Shown here piece by piece: positions 52,231 to 61,503 of a stretch of DNA of 64,000 nt. Each line of letters starts with the position of its first letter. Position 1 is the first letter of the stretch. Source of the stretch: Actinomycetaceae bacterium. Lineage in GTDB: Bacteria; Actinomycetota; Actinomycetes; Actinomycetales; Actinomycetaceae. The notes under the pieces are model-generated. The model was not told the origin of the DNA. It saw only the letters and a program-made list of their open reading frames with translations, and did no database searches. Where the stretch lies: assembly GCA_028724905.1 (NCBI GenBank), contig JAQYTG010000005.1, forward strand, positions 178,717 through 242,716, given 5' to 3'. A program made the position numbers and the translations under genes.

Positions 52231-53384
52231 TGCCACCACAGAAACACGCACTCTTGAGTGCCTCATCGGCGCATCGCTGGCTGCATTGCCCACCCTCGGC
52301 GAAGCTCACGGCTGGCGTGGCGGATGCTCCGAGTGAGGCCGCGCTGCAAGGAACGGCGGCGCACGCACTCGGTGAGTGGGAGCTGTCGAAGTTCCTTGGG
52401 AAGTGCGAGCCTCGCCCGTATTCGGAATATGAGGATGAGGAGATGCGCCGCTACGTAGCCGACTACGTGGCCTACGTGAACGAGCAGTATCACAAGGCTC
52501 AAGAAACCACCGATGACGCCGTGATCTACATCGAACAACGCTTGGATTTCTCCCACGTTGTACCGGGCGGTTTCGGCACGGGCGACTGCCTCATCGTGGC
52601 CGATGGCACCCTGCACGTGATTGACCTGAAATATGGCTTGGGCGTTTTGGTGGAGGCTGAGCGGAATCCACAAATGATGCTGTATGCGCTCGGTGCCCTC
52701 CGGCTGTTTGATGCGCTCTATGACATCGACGAGGTTGCGCTGACGATCTTTCAGCCACGCCGGGAGAACGTTTCCACGTGGACGATCAGCGTGGCTGAGC
52801 TGAACGAGTGGGCGGAGCACACACTCAAACCCGCTGCCGAATTGGCCGCAAAAGGTGAGGGCGAGTTTTGTGCCGGTTCCTGGTGTCAGTTCTGCCGTAT
52901 CGCCTCGACCTGCCGGGCACGAGCCGAAGCCAACCTGCAGCTGGCCAAGTACGAGTTCGCCCCACCAGCCGAGCTGTCGGCTGATGAGGTGGCTGAGGTG
53001 CTGGCGCGGATTCCCGAACTGACCAAGTGGGCGTCGGACGTGCAGGACTACGCCCTCGCGCAGGCGCTATCGGGTGAGCATTATGCGGGGTTCAAGCTGG
53101 TGGCTGGCCGCTCCATCCGCAGATACGCCGACGAGAAGGCGGTGGCTGAGGCCGCGAAAGTCGCAGGCTACAAGGACATCTACAAGCAGCAGCTTCTGAC
53201 TATTACCGCGATGGAAAAGCTCATGGGCAAGAAACAGTTCGCTGAGATTCTCGGCGACCTGGTGGTCAAGCCCGAGGGTAAACCAACGCTGGTTCCGCTA
53301 TCCGACAAACGCCCAGAACTGCAGATCAGTACTGCGGCTGACGATTTCACAAACATCGACAATCAACAGAAAGAAGGTAAGTAA
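52230..53384 (+). CDS. DUF2800 Cas4/RecB-like phage nuclease
   Basis: 384 residues. A PD-(D/E)xK exonuclease-fold protein of phage replication modules. The N-terminal HALLSASSAHRWLHCPPSAK is the DUF2800 opening. The active-site region is GTGDCLIVADGTLHVIDLKY (Asp, then D-x-K). A Cys cluster CQFCRIASTCRAR (about 223-235) resembles the Fe-S site of Cas4/AddB-type nucleases, with a fourth Cys just before (GEFCAGSW). It is adjacent to the DUF2815 gene, its usual partner, and probably processes DNA ends for recombination or replication. Confidence 0.88.
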   Translation: MPPQKHALLSASSAHRWLHCPPSAKLTAGVADAPSEAALQGTAAHALGEWELSKFLGKCEPRPYSEYEDEEMRRYVADYVAYVNEQYHKAQETTDDAVIYIEQRLDFSHVVPGGFGTGDCLIVADGTLHVIDLKYGLGVLVEAERNPQMMLYALGALRLFDALYDIDEVALTIFQPRRENVSTWTISVAELNEWAEHTLKPAAELAAKGEGEFCAGSWCQFCRIASTCRARAEANLQLAKYEFAPPAELSADEVAEVLARIPELTKWASDVQDYALAQALSGEHYAGFKLVAGRSIRRYADEKAVAEAAKVAGYKDIYKQQLLTITAMEKLMGKKQFAEILGDLVVKPEGKPTLVPLSDKRPELQISTAADDFTNIDNQQKEGK

Positions 53385-53386
53385 TC

Positions 53387-53959
53387 ATGTCGACCCGAGT
53401 GAACCCGAAAAACAAGAAGAACAATCCAACCAAAGTAATCACCGGCGAGGTACGCCTTTCATATGCGAATGTGTGGGAGGCAAAATCTATCAATGGTGGC
53501 AAGCCAAAGTTCTCGGTATCGCTCCTGATTCCAAAGGACGATGCAACTACGGTTGATGCGATTAATGCTGCGATCGAGGCCGCCATTCAGGAGGGTATCT
53601 GGAAGTTCGGTGGCAAGCTCCCGCCCCGCGCCTCGCTCAAACTGCCGCTACGTGACGGGGATACCGAGCGCGACGACGAAGCCTACGCTGGGCACTTCTT
53701 CGTGAACGCCAACAGCATTAATGCTCCGCAGATTGTGGATCAGGACGTGAACCCGATTCTCGACCGCTCCGAAGTCTATTCCGGCTGCTATGCGAGGGTG
53801 TCCATCAGCTTCTATGCCTTCAACACAAATGGCAATCGCGGCATCGCCTGCGGGCTCGGGAACATTCAAAAGACCCGTGACGGCGAACCGCTCGGTGGCC
53901 ACGTTTCGGCTGAGTCGGAGTTTGATACGTGGGATGTGGACGACGACTTCCTCGCCTAA
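53387..53959 (+). CDS. DUF2815 phage ssDNA-binding-type protein
   Basis: 190 residues. An OB-fold-like phage protein regarded as a single-stranded DNA-binding/recombination partner of the DUF2800 nuclease. Blocks are NPTKVITGEVRLSYANVWEA, KFSVSLLIPKDDATTVDAIN, DRSEVYSGCYARVSISFYAF and the acidic C-terminal tail FDTWDVDDDFLA, which is typical of ssDNA-binding proteins. The start ATG follows GAAGGTAAGTAATC, 2 nt after the DUF2800 stop. Confidence 0.85.
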   Translation: MSTRVNPKNKKNNPTKVITGEVRLSYANVWEAKSINGGKPKFSVSLLIPKDDATTVDAINAAIEAAIQEGIWKFGGKLPPRASLKLPLRDGDTERDDEAYAGHFFVNANSINAPQIVDQDVNPILDRSEVYSGCYARVSISFYAFNTNGNRGIACGLGNIQKTRDGEPLGGHVSAESEFDTWDVDDDFLA

Positions 53960-54032
53960 ACACGCGGATAAGTAGATGGCGGGATGGAGCTAAGCACGGT
54001 TTCATCCCGCCATCTCGTTGAAGGAGTGAATC

Positions 54033-54563
54033 ATGGCAGCAAAAGAAGAATGGAAAGATATCCCTGGATATGAAGGCCACTATCAGGCAAGCAACCTTGG
54101 AAGAATACGAAGTTTAACCCGCGTGGTTTACAGCCGAAACTGGTATACAAGGCAGCCGTTTCCTCGTACAATCACAGGTCGCATTCTCACGCCCGGACGA
54201 TACTGCAAAACTGGGCATCTCTCTGTCGTATTAGGACGAGGAACCGCTGGTAGGCCAGTACACCAACTCGTTATGGAAACTTTCGTTGGCCCAGCCCCTG
54301 ATGGAATGGAAGTCTGCCACATCAATGGCGACCCTGCCGATAATCGGCTTAGCAATCTAAGGTACGACACTCGCCACAACAACATTCTTGACGTTTATCG
54401 ACAAGGAAAACGCTGGCGAAAGCTTAATCTCAACGATGTTAGCCGAATACGTTTTGCTCTATTTTGCGGCTGGCGAGGAAGTGACCTAGCCCGCGAATAC
54501 CGTGTCAGCCAATCCTGCATTAGTGCAATCAAAACAGGAAGGAGCTACTCATGGACAAAATAA
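54033..54563 (+). CDS. HNH homing endonuclease (NUMOD4-HNH)
   Basis: 176 residues. The N-terminal NUMOD4 motif EWKDIPGYEGHYQASNLGRI is followed by the HNH core VHQLVMETFVGPAPDGMEVC then HINGDPADNRLSNLRYDTRH. The C-terminal HTH-like tail LAREYRVSQSCISAIKTGRS suits DNA recognition. The gene stands between DUF2815 and the polymerase in a position where related phages have none, and its 3' end overlaps the polymerase start by 13 nt, so the polymerase ribosome site (GGAAGGAG) lies inside it. This is a free-standing mobile endonuclease. Confidence 0.88.
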   Translation: MAAKEEWKDIPGYEGHYQASNLGRIRSLTRVVYSRNWYTRQPFPRTITGRILTPGRYCKTGHLSVVLGRGTAGRPVHQLVMETFVGPAPDGMEVCHINGDPADNRLSNLRYDTRHNNILDVYRQGKRWRKLNLNDVSRIRFALFCGWRGSDLAREYRVSQSCISAIKTGRSYSWTK

Positions 54564-56482
54564 CGTCAATAGGCTGCGATTTGGAAACGTTCTCCCCAAT
54601 CAACCTCGCCAAAGCCGGCGTCTACAAGTATGCCGATGACCCTGACTTTCGGATACTTCTATTCTCCTATGCTGTCGATGATGGCAAGGTGCAGACCGTG
54701 GATCTGGCCTCAGGTGAGCAGATCCCGGCCGATGTGCTTGCCGCGTTGGATGACCCGCAGGTGGTGAAGTGGGCGTTTAACACGAGCTTTGAACGCACCT
54801 GCCTTTCTGCCTACCTTGGTCGGCGGCTTGATCCTGCCGGGTGGCGCTGCTCCATGGTTTGGGCAGCAACCCTCGGCCTGCCACTGTCATTGAAAGACGT
54901 CGGTGCGGTGCTGAATCTCGATGCGCAAAAGATGAGCGAAGGCAAAGACCTCATCAAATACTTCTGTGTCCCTGACAAGGACGGCCACCAACACCAGCCG
55001 AGCGACGATCCAGCAGGATGGGCGCTGTTTAAGACCTATAACGCCAGGGATGTCGAGGTAGAAACAGCAATCCGCCACAAGCTCGCTCATTTCCCAGTAC
55101 CCGAGTACGTGTGGGAACAATATGAGGTGGATCAGCGGATTAATGACCGTGGTATTCGCATCGACACCACACTGGCCGCGAACGCCATTCACATTGATGA
55201 AGCCCACCGGGCACAAGCATTCGCCCGAGCGCAGGAACTCACAGGTCTAGAGAATCCGGCCTCACCGCTGCAGCTACAAGAATGGCTCAACCAACACGGC
55301 TGCCCCATAGAGTCCATGGCGAAAGAAGCCGTCGACGAAGCGCTGGCGAGCGCCACCGGCGATGTGCGTCAAGCCTTGGAACTGCGGCAGGAGCTTTCAC
55401 GCTCGTCCGTGGCGAAATACCGAAAGATGATGGATGCCACCTGCACCGACCAGCGCGCCCACGGCCTGCTCCAGTTTTATGGGGCGAACCGTACCGGACG
55501 CTGGGCAGGCAGACTCGTACAAGTACAAAACCTCCCAAGGAACTATCTACCCGACCTTGCCCAAGCCAGAGCATTAGTACGGGACGGAAACTGCGAGGCG
55601 CTGGAGATGCTCTATCCCTCCGTCCCAGACACCCTCAGCCAACTCATCCGCACAGCATTCATACCGAGCGATAACTGCCGGTTTATCGTGGCTGATTACT
55701 CGGCGATTGAGGCCAGGGTATTGGCATGGATGGCAGGAGAAACATCAACACTCGCCGCATTCGAAAACGGCGAGGATCTCTACTGCGCAACCGCCTCAGC
55801 AATGTTCGGGGTGCCGGTAGAAAAACATGGAGCCAATAGTGAGCTTCGCCAGAAAGGCAAAATCGCCGTGCTCGCTTGTGGATACAACGGCTCGGTGGGT
55901 GCTTTGAAAGCCATGGGTGCGTTGAAAATGGGGCTCACCGAGGACGAGCTGGAGCCCATCGTGGACGCCTGGCGGGCAGCCAACCCCCACATCGTCCAGT
56001 TCTGGCACGAAGTCGACAAGGCCGCTACCAAGGCAATCAGCACGGGCAGATCTGTGACCCTTGGGGATTTATCGTTCGAGAAGAAATCCGGGATGCTGTT
56101 CATTACGCTGCCATCCGGTCGGCGGTTGGCGTATGTGCAGCCAGGGATCGGAGTGAACCGCTTCGGCGGCACCTCCATCACCTATTGGGGTCAGGGAGTG
56201 GCTCGGAAGTGGCAGAAGCTCGAAACCTATGGCGGAAAGTTGGTTGAAAACATAGTGCAAGCCATCGCCCGTGACCTGCTCGCCGAAGCCATCACCCGCA
56301 TTGAGAAAGCTGGGTACCAGATCGTGATGCACATTCACGACGAGGTCGTCATCGACGAACCCGCCGATAGCGGCACCACCGCAGCCGACATTTGTGCGCT
56401 GATGACCCAGCTACCAGAGTGGGCTGCTGGCCTGCCGATTGATGCGGCCGGATACGAGTGCAGTTTCTATCAGAAGGATTGA
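54551..56482 (+). CDS. Phage family A DNA polymerase
   Basis: 643 residues, PolA-type phage replicative polymerase. The N-terminal 3'-5' exonuclease motif CDLETFSPINLAKAGVYKYA holds the Asp/Glu pair. Polymerase motifs are FIVADYSAIEARVLAWMAGE (motif A, about 374-393), KGKIAVLACGYNGSVGALKA (motif B/O-helix region), and MHIHDEVVIDEP (motif C, about 594-605). The start is ATG at 54551. Its homologue remains as fragments at 37480 and 39426, showing two related phages have been in this locus. Confidence 0.95.
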   Translation: MDKITSIGCDLETFSPINLAKAGVYKYADDPDFRILLFSYAVDDGKVQTVDLASGEQIPADVLAALDDPQVVKWAFNTSFERTCLSAYLGRRLDPAGWRCSMVWAATLGLPLSLKDVGAVLNLDAQKMSEGKDLIKYFCVPDKDGHQHQPSDDPAGWALFKTYNARDVEVETAIRHKLAHFPVPEYVWEQYEVDQRINDRGIRIDTTLAANAIHIDEAHRAQAFARAQELTGLENPASPLQLQEWLNQHGCPIESMAKEAVDEALASATGDVRQALELRQELSRSSVAKYRKMMDATCTDQRAHGLLQFYGANRTGRWAGRLVQVQNLPRNYLPDLAQARALVRDGNCEALEMLYPSVPDTLSQLIRTAFIPSDNCRFIVADYSAIEARVLAWMAGETSTLAAFENGEDLYCATASAMFGVPVEKHGANSELRQKGKIAVLACGYNGSVGALKAMGALKMGLTEDELEPIVDAWRAANPHIVQFWHEVDKAATKAISTGRSVTLGDLSFEKKSGMLFITLPSGRRLAYVQPGIGVNRFGGTSITYWGQGVARKWQKLETYGGKLVENIVQAIARDLLAEAITRIEKAGYQIVMHIHDEVVIDEPADSGTTAADICALMTQLPEWAAGLPIDAAGYECSFYQKD

Positions 56483-56498
56483 GTGTGCGGCTTACGAT

Positions 56499-57311
56499 CT
56501 AGTAGCAGGTGGCGTAGTTGCCCAGGAATTTCGGATAGAGATCTTTCGTAGTACTGCTTGCGGCGCGTATCTTGGAGTGTTCACTCGTAATGAGCGCCAA
56601 GCGGTCTCCAAAATACTTGAGCGCCCACTTGTATTCAGCGAAATCCGGATCGTATTTGTATGCGGAGATGCGCCCAAGGAGTGCGCAAATCCAATCGGCG
56701 CATTGAACCGTCTGGTACAGGTGGCTCTCCACCTCCATCGGCGGCTCGACAAGTTTCGTGGCATCCTCACTGCTGAACATAAACGCTGCCGCGCCAGCGA
56801 AAATCTCCAGTCGCTCCTTTTCACCCTGCTTATCAAGCACCATTAGCAGGTCTTCACCATCAGGCAAATCCCAATTCACTCGTTGAATCAGCTGCTTCAT
56901 CGCATGGTCGTAACGCTCAGCATTCGTCTCAGAAACCTCACTCGGAGTGCCGCGCAGTTTTTCCTGCCCATAAAACACCACGCGAGCATCTAACGATTTC
57001 AACGTATCCAAAACCCTAAAAATCAAGCGGCGAGTTTCCCGATACTTCTCAATGTTCTTCGTGGAGAGGAGCGCTGAGCCTTTCTTCTCCCAATGCTCCA
57101 CGCGCTTACCAGCTGAGATTACTTTCGCTTCAATCTCTTCACGCAGCCCATGCTCCTTAATGAAACGGAAGGCACCAGAAAGCTTACGAATGTTCTGGGC
57201 CGGAATCACGAAACCACCCAAACCGAACACCGGGTGAGTCTTATAGGACGGGTCGAATCGGCTCACGTATGCGCCGTTGTGCCCAAACTCATCGAAATAG
57301 CCGACGTACAC
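56499..57311 (-). CDS. DUF3800 protein, antisense cargo in phage module
   Basis: About 270 residues from a GTG at 57311 (GGGAGG 5 nt upstream); an ATG at 57332 is also possible. The start YVGYFDEFGHNGAYV carries the DUF3800 Asp-Glu motif, and the C-terminal YQTVQCADWICALLGRISAY with Asp is the second conserved block; together they suggest an RNase H-like metal site. It is the only gene on the - strand of the prophage operon and ends 17 nt from the polymerase stop, so it looks like an inserted cargo gene with its own promoter. DUF3800 genes are frequent in defence and abortive-infection contexts. Confidence 0.8.
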   Translation of the reverse strand: MYVGYFDEFGHNGAYVSRFDPSYKTHPVFGLGGFVIPAQNIRKLSGAFRFIKEHGLREEIEAKVISAGKRVEHWEKKGSALLSTKNIEKYRETRRLIFRVLDTLKSLDARVVFYGQEKLRGTPSEVSETNAERYDHAMKQLIQRVNWDLPDGEDLLMVLDKQGEKERLEIFAGAAAFMFSSEDATKLVEPPMEVESHLYQTVQCADWICALLGRISAYKYDPDFAEYKWALKYFGDRLALITSEHSKIRAASSTTKDLYPKFLGNYATCY

Positions 57312-57466
57312 GTCACCTCCCGCTACAAACACGAAAGCCCGCGATTTCGCGGGCTTCGGAAGTGGAGCACCGAAGTGCGTCCATAGATAAATATACCAGA
57401 GCTAGACCGTCACCAGCAATAGCGAATACTACCGCTTCGAAACGGTCCATTTTTCTTTTCCTCCAC

Positions 57467-57587
57467 CCGTCCGGTTTCGGGTCTTGCCGTGGGCGTATTG
57501 CGCCATTGCAGGAAAACAGTTCAGGCACGCACCGTCCGGATTGGGCTCCTGCCGTGGCTTACAGCGAGAGCCAACACATCGGCTCTC
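57467..57587 (+). promoter_or_regulatory. Antirepressor leader: two 34-nt elements and a hairpin
   Basis: 34-nt elements at 57467-57500 and 57532-57565 are followed by hairpin GAGAGCC-8 nt-GGCTCTC (57566-57587), 30 nt before the antirepressor start. The same element-plus-hairpin order precedes the antirepressor fragment at 37962. Confidence 0.65.
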
Positions 57588-57617
57588 ACCGACAAGCCAA
57601 TGAGGAAAGGAGAGCTG

Positions 57618-58394
57618 ATGACCGGCTCCACACTACAAGTGTTTACCAACAGCCAGTTCGGCCAAATCCGCACGATTACCGAGCATGGTGTGACCATCTT
57701 CTGTGCCAAAGACATAGCTACTGCTTTAGGGTACGAAAATCCTACAAAAGCAGTGCGCGATCATTGCAGGCAGGATGGGGGTCCAAAACGTTACCCCATC
57801 GTCGATAGTCTTGGGCGCACCCAGCAAGCCCGCTTCATTAGCGAGGGTGATGTTTATCGGCTGGTTGTCTCTAGCCACCTGCCAGCGGCAGAGAAATTCG
57901 AAGCCTGGGTGTTTGATGAGGTGCTGCCATCGATTCGTCGCCACGGCCTGTACGCGATCGACGAACTACTCGAAAACGATGACCTGCTCGAACAGGCACT
58001 CACGCATCTGCGTGCCGAACGCGCCAAACGCCTCGCCGCCGAGCAGGCTTTGCTCGAGGCAGCACCGAAGCTCTCGTATTACGACATCGTGCTGCAATCA
58101 CCATCGTTGATGCCGATTACTGCTATCGCTAAAGATTACGGGCTGAGTGCGAAGAAACTCAACCGACTGTTAGCTGATGAACATATCCAGTTCAAGCAGT
58201 CAGGCATCTGGTACCTGTATGCCGAGTATGCGAAATGCGGCTACACCCAATCCAAAACCCACCTGCTGGAGAGCGGCAAGACGGTGATGCACACGTATTG
58301 GACGCAGAAAGGCCGCCTGTTCATCTATGACCTTTTGAAGAACCGCTGCCAGATCCTGCCGGTTATCGAACGTCAGGCAGGTGATGTGAAATGA
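57618..58394 (+). CDS. Phage antirepressor (BRO-N plus KilAC)
   Basis: 258 residues from the ATG at 57618 (AAAGGAGAG upstream). The N-terminal BRO domain is LQVFTNSQFGQIRTITEHGV, then DIATALGYENPTKAVRDHCR and DEVLPSIRRHGLYAIDELLE. After a helical linker the C-terminal KilAC/ANT domain reads SLMPITAIAKDYGLSAKKLN, QFKQSGIWYLYAEYAKCGYT and MHTYWTQKGRLFIYDLLK. Such proteins counter the lysogeny repressor and promote lytic growth. It overlaps the next gene by 4 nt. Confidence 0.92.
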   Translation: MTGSTLQVFTNSQFGQIRTITEHGVTIFCAKDIATALGYENPTKAVRDHCRQDGGPKRYPIVDSLGRTQQARFISEGDVYRLVVSSHLPAAEKFEAWVFDEVLPSIRRHGLYAIDELLENDDLLEQALTHLRAERAKRLAAEQALLEAAPKLSYYDIVLQSPSLMPITAIAKDYGLSAKKLNRLLADEHIQFKQSGIWYLYAEYAKCGYTQSKTHLLESGKTVMHTYWTQKGRLFIYDLLKNRCQILPVIERQAGDVK

Positions 58395-58849
58395 GTGCAC
58401 TCCTTGATAACCGCCCTTTGGCTAGCGACCTGACGCCGTGGCGCAACTCCAAAGGCTATGCGGACCCGACTGCTTTTAAGGCGTTGCGGGCGGTGGAGAT
58501 GTCCGAATTCGGCTACCGGCCACTCACATATATTTGCTCGCCGTATTCGGGTGATGTGGGAGCGAACGTGGAGTTGGCAAGGGATCTTTCGGCTTATGCG
58601 GTGCGCTGCAGGCGTATCCCACTCGCACCCCATCTGTTGTTCCCGCAATTCATGGACGACACCGACCCGTGGGATCGGGAACTCGCCATGTTCATGGGCC
58701 GCGTGCTGCTCTCCAAGTGCGAGGCCATGTGGGTGTATACGCCGCGCATCTCGCCCGGGATGAAAGCCGAAATCGGCTGGGCTCACCAGCTCGAACTCCC
58801 GATCACCTATTTCGACCACAACTTCGCGGAGGTGAACCTCGATGACTGA
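58391..58849 (+). CDS. DUF4406/DUF7768-like nucleotide-deoxyribosyltransferase-fold protein
   Basis: 152 residues. The central YRPLTYICSPYSGDVGANVE, then LARDLSAYAVRCRRIPLAPH, HLLFPQFMDDTDPWDRELAM and CEAMWVYTPRISPGMKAEIG follow the nucleoside 2-deoxyribosyltransferase-like plan (YICSPYSG opening, D-R-E, S-x-G-M-x-x-E-I). Phage versions may modify or degrade nucleotides; the substrate is unknown. It is coupled on both sides by 4 to 8-nt overlaps. Confidence 0.75.
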   Translation: MSALLDNRPLASDLTPWRNSKGYADPTAFKALRAVEMSEFGYRPLTYICSPYSGDVGANVELARDLSAYAVRCRRIPLAPHLLFPQFMDDTDPWDRELAMFMGRVLLSKCEAMWVYTPRISPGMKAEIGWAHQLELPITYFDHNFAEVNLDD

Positions 58850-61085
58850 CTTCGTTCTATGTACGACTGATTTGGTGGGTGCGCAACGGAATCTGCACTA
58901 CCCGAACCACCAACACATCGCGAGCGCGGCAGAGCTCAAAACCGCCGTGACGCATGACCATGTGGCGGCCGAATATCAGGGTGATATTCGCTCCACCGAC
59001 AACTACCTGCAATCCACGTGCGTGGTGATGGACGTCGATAACGACCACGCCAACAGCCCGTCTGACTGGGTCACCCCAGAGTCCTTGGCGCTCATCTTCC
59101 CGGGCGTCGCGTTGGCGACCGCGACCTCGCGTAATCATTTGAAGCCGAAGGGTGAAAAGACCGCCAGGCCACGCTTCCACGCCTACTTCCCAATAGCCGC
59201 AGTCACGGACGCCGGGACTTACACAGCGATCAAGAAGAAGCTGGCTTCGTATACGGGGATTTTCGACCGGAACGCGCTCGATGCCGCCCGCTTCATTTAC
59301 GGCAACCCTCATGCCGAGGTGACTTGGGTGGATGGCACCATGTCCATCACGGATTTTCTTGATGCTGATGCTTTCGCCGCGCTCGAGATGAGCACTGGCG
59401 AAATTCGAGAAGGCACACGCAACGCGACGATGAGTGGTTTTGCTGGGCGGGTGATTGTGCGTTTCGGCAACACCGAGCAGGCCCGTCAGCTTTTCGAGGC
59501 CAAGGCTGCGACCTGTGTGCCGCCTCTCCCCGATAGCGAGTTGGAGGCGATTTGGAGCTCGGCGCTCAAGTTCGGTGCGAAAGTCGCTGCGACACCGGGC
59601 TATATTCCGCCCGAGCGTTACGCCGAAATCCAAGGCCTACGCCCCACCGACTTCACCGACGTCGGCCAAGCCACCGTACTCGCAGACGAATACGCCCAAA
59701 AACTCGCCTACAGCGAGGCAACCGATTGGCTGGTGTACAACGGCTCGTTCTGGGAAGAAACCAGACCTGGCTCACGCGCCATCGCTCAAGAACTCACCAC
59801 GCGCCAGTTAGAGCAAGCAGCAGAGCTACTTGAGAAAGCACGCGAGGCGTGCGATACCACCGGGGTCACCCAGCTGTTGGCGGCGATGAGCCTGACCAAA
59901 GCGAAAAACCTCTTCACCGAAGCCCAGTGGAACGCTTACGAGCAACTGCAAGACGCGCAAGCCTACGAGAAATACGTGCTCAAACGCCGGGACAGCAAGG
60001 CGATTACGGCCTCGTTGAAGGAGGCGGCTCCGATGCTGCAAGTCACCCAAGCAGACCTCGATGCCGACCCCTTCGCCCTCAACACCCCAGGCGGCATCAT
60101 CGACCTCACCACAGGGCAGATGCACGAGCACGACTACGGGGACTTCATCACCAAACAAACCACCATCGACCCCAGTCCAGACGGCACAGATATCTGGCTT
60201 GCCGCATTGGAGGTGTTCTTCCAAAGCGATCAAGAACTTATTGACTATGTGCAGCGGATCGTGGGACTCACCGCGATCGGCAAAGTCTACGTCGAGGCAC
60301 TCATCATCGCCTACGGTGACGGCCGCAACGGCAAATCCACGTTCTGGAACACGATTGCCAGGGTGCTGGGTTCGTATGCGGGGCATATTTCGGCTGACGT
60401 GCTCACTGTCTCCAATCGCAGGAACGTCAAACCCGAACTCGCCGAGGCTAAGGGCAAACGTCTGTTAATTGCGGCGGAGATGGAAGAAGGCATGAGGCTC
60501 TCCACCTCGAACGCGAAGCAGCTTTCCTCCACCGACGAAATCTATGCCGAGAAGAAGTTCAAGGCTCCGTTCGCCTATCAGCCGACCCATACACTCGTGC
60601 TCTACACCAACCACCTACCCAAGGTCGGTGCTATGGATGCCGGTATTTGGCGGCGGCTCATCGTGATCCCATTTGAAGCGAAAATCGAGGGCTCTTCTGA
60701 CGTCAAAAACTATTCAGAGTTCTTGTTCCATGATGCTGGCGGCGCGATCTTGCAGTGGGTTGTGGATGGTGCCAAGAATATTATTGCCGAGGATTATCAC
60801 CTCAATCCGCCTGCGCGGGTGCAGGCAGCTATCGATTCGTACAAGTCATCGAATGATTGGCTGCAGCACTTCCTCGATGAACGCTGCGATATCGGTGACG
60901 GGTTTGAGCAGAAGTCTGGTGACCTGTATGCCGACTATCGCGCTTTCGCGCTCTCGATTGGTGAGTATGCCAGATCGACGTCCGATTTCTATACGGCTCT
61001 CGAACAGATGGGCTTCAACCGTCGCCGCACCAAGAGCGGGCGCTTCGTTGACGGCCTACAGCTCAAGAGCGAATTCGACCTCTAA
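58842..61085 (+). CDS. Phage primase-helicase (D5/P4 type)
   Basis: 747 residues. The N-terminal part (about 45-165: VVMDVDNDHANSPSDW, RPRFHAYFPI, DAARFIYGNPHAEV) resembles AEP-type primase-polymerase with Asp pairs. A D5_N-like middle follows. The C-terminal SF3 helicase has Walker A YGDGRNGKSTFWNTIARVLG (about 491-510), Walker B LLIAAEMEEGMRLST, and sensor TLVLYTNHLPKV. This is the replicative primase-helicase of the phage. It starts inside the preceding gene (8-nt overlap). Confidence 0.93.
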   Translation: MTDFVLCTTDLVGAQRNLHYPNHQHIASAAELKTAVTHDHVAAEYQGDIRSTDNYLQSTCVVMDVDNDHANSPSDWVTPESLALIFPGVALATATSRNHLKPKGEKTARPRFHAYFPIAAVTDAGTYTAIKKKLASYTGIFDRNALDAARFIYGNPHAEVTWVDGTMSITDFLDADAFAALEMSTGEIREGTRNATMSGFAGRVIVRFGNTEQARQLFEAKAATCVPPLPDSELEAIWSSALKFGAKVAATPGYIPPERYAEIQGLRPTDFTDVGQATVLADEYAQKLAYSEATDWLVYNGSFWEETRPGSRAIAQELTTRQLEQAAELLEKAREACDTTGVTQLLAAMSLTKAKNLFTEAQWNAYEQLQDAQAYEKYVLKRRDSKAITASLKEAAPMLQVTQADLDADPFALNTPGGIIDLTTGQMHEHDYGDFITKQTTIDPSPDGTDIWLAALEVFFQSDQELIDYVQRIVGLTAIGKVYVEALIIAYGDGRNGKSTFWNTIARVLGSYAGHISADVLTVSNRRNVKPELAEAKGKRLLIAAEMEEGMRLSTSNAKQLSSTDEIYAEKKFKAPFAYQPTHTLVLYTNHLPKVGAMDAGIWRRLIVIPFEAKIEGSSDVKNYSEFLFHDAGGAILQWVVDGAKNIIAEDYHLNPPARVQAAIDSYKSSNDWLQHFLDERCDIGDGFEQKSGDLYADYRAFALSIGEYARSTSDFYTALEQMGFNRRRTKSGRFVDGLQLKSEFDL

Positions 61086-61221
61086 CAGCCAGCTGGTGAC
61101 GGTCAATGCCAGTCGTGTACTAGTCCTTACATAGAGAGTAATTTTTTACTACTTCTCTCTAAAAAAGGTTATGTAGACGACCGTCATCGACCGTCACCAC
61201 GCGAGCAGAAAGCTTTGCGTG

Positions 61222-61503
61222 ATGAAAGAACAACATATAGAACAGCAGCTCGTGAAAGCTGTGGAGGCTCTGGGCGGGGTCTGCTGGAAACTTGTCAGCC
61301 CTGGAACTACCGGGGTACCCGACCGGATCATTCTCTTGCCTGATGGCCATGTCGGCTTCGTGGAAGTCAAGGCTCCCGGCGGCAAAGTCCGCGCCATCCA
61401 AAAACATCGACTGAGGCAGTTGAAGCATCTGGGCTTCACCGCACTCGTCCTCAATGACCCGGACGATATTGAGGAGGTCTGCCATGCAATACAAGCCGCA
61501 TGA
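61222..61503 (+). CDS. VRR-NUC nuclease
   Basis: 93 residues from the ATG at 61222 (a GTG one codon earlier is possible). A minimal VRR-NUC domain of the PD-(D/E)xK fold: EQQLVKAVEALGGVCWKLVS, GTTGVPDRIILLPDGHVGFV and EVKAPGGKVRAIQKHRLRQL, with catalytic D in GVPDR and E-x-K in FVEVKAP. Stand-alone VRR-NUC genes are standard in phage replication modules, usually next to an SNF2-type helicase, as here. The helicase start lies 20 nt inside its 3' end. Confidence 0.93.
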   Translation: MKEQHIEQQLVKAVEALGGVCWKLVSPGTTGVPDRIILLPDGHVGFVEVKAPGGKVRAIQKHRLRQLKHLGFTALVLNDPDDIEEVCHAIQAA

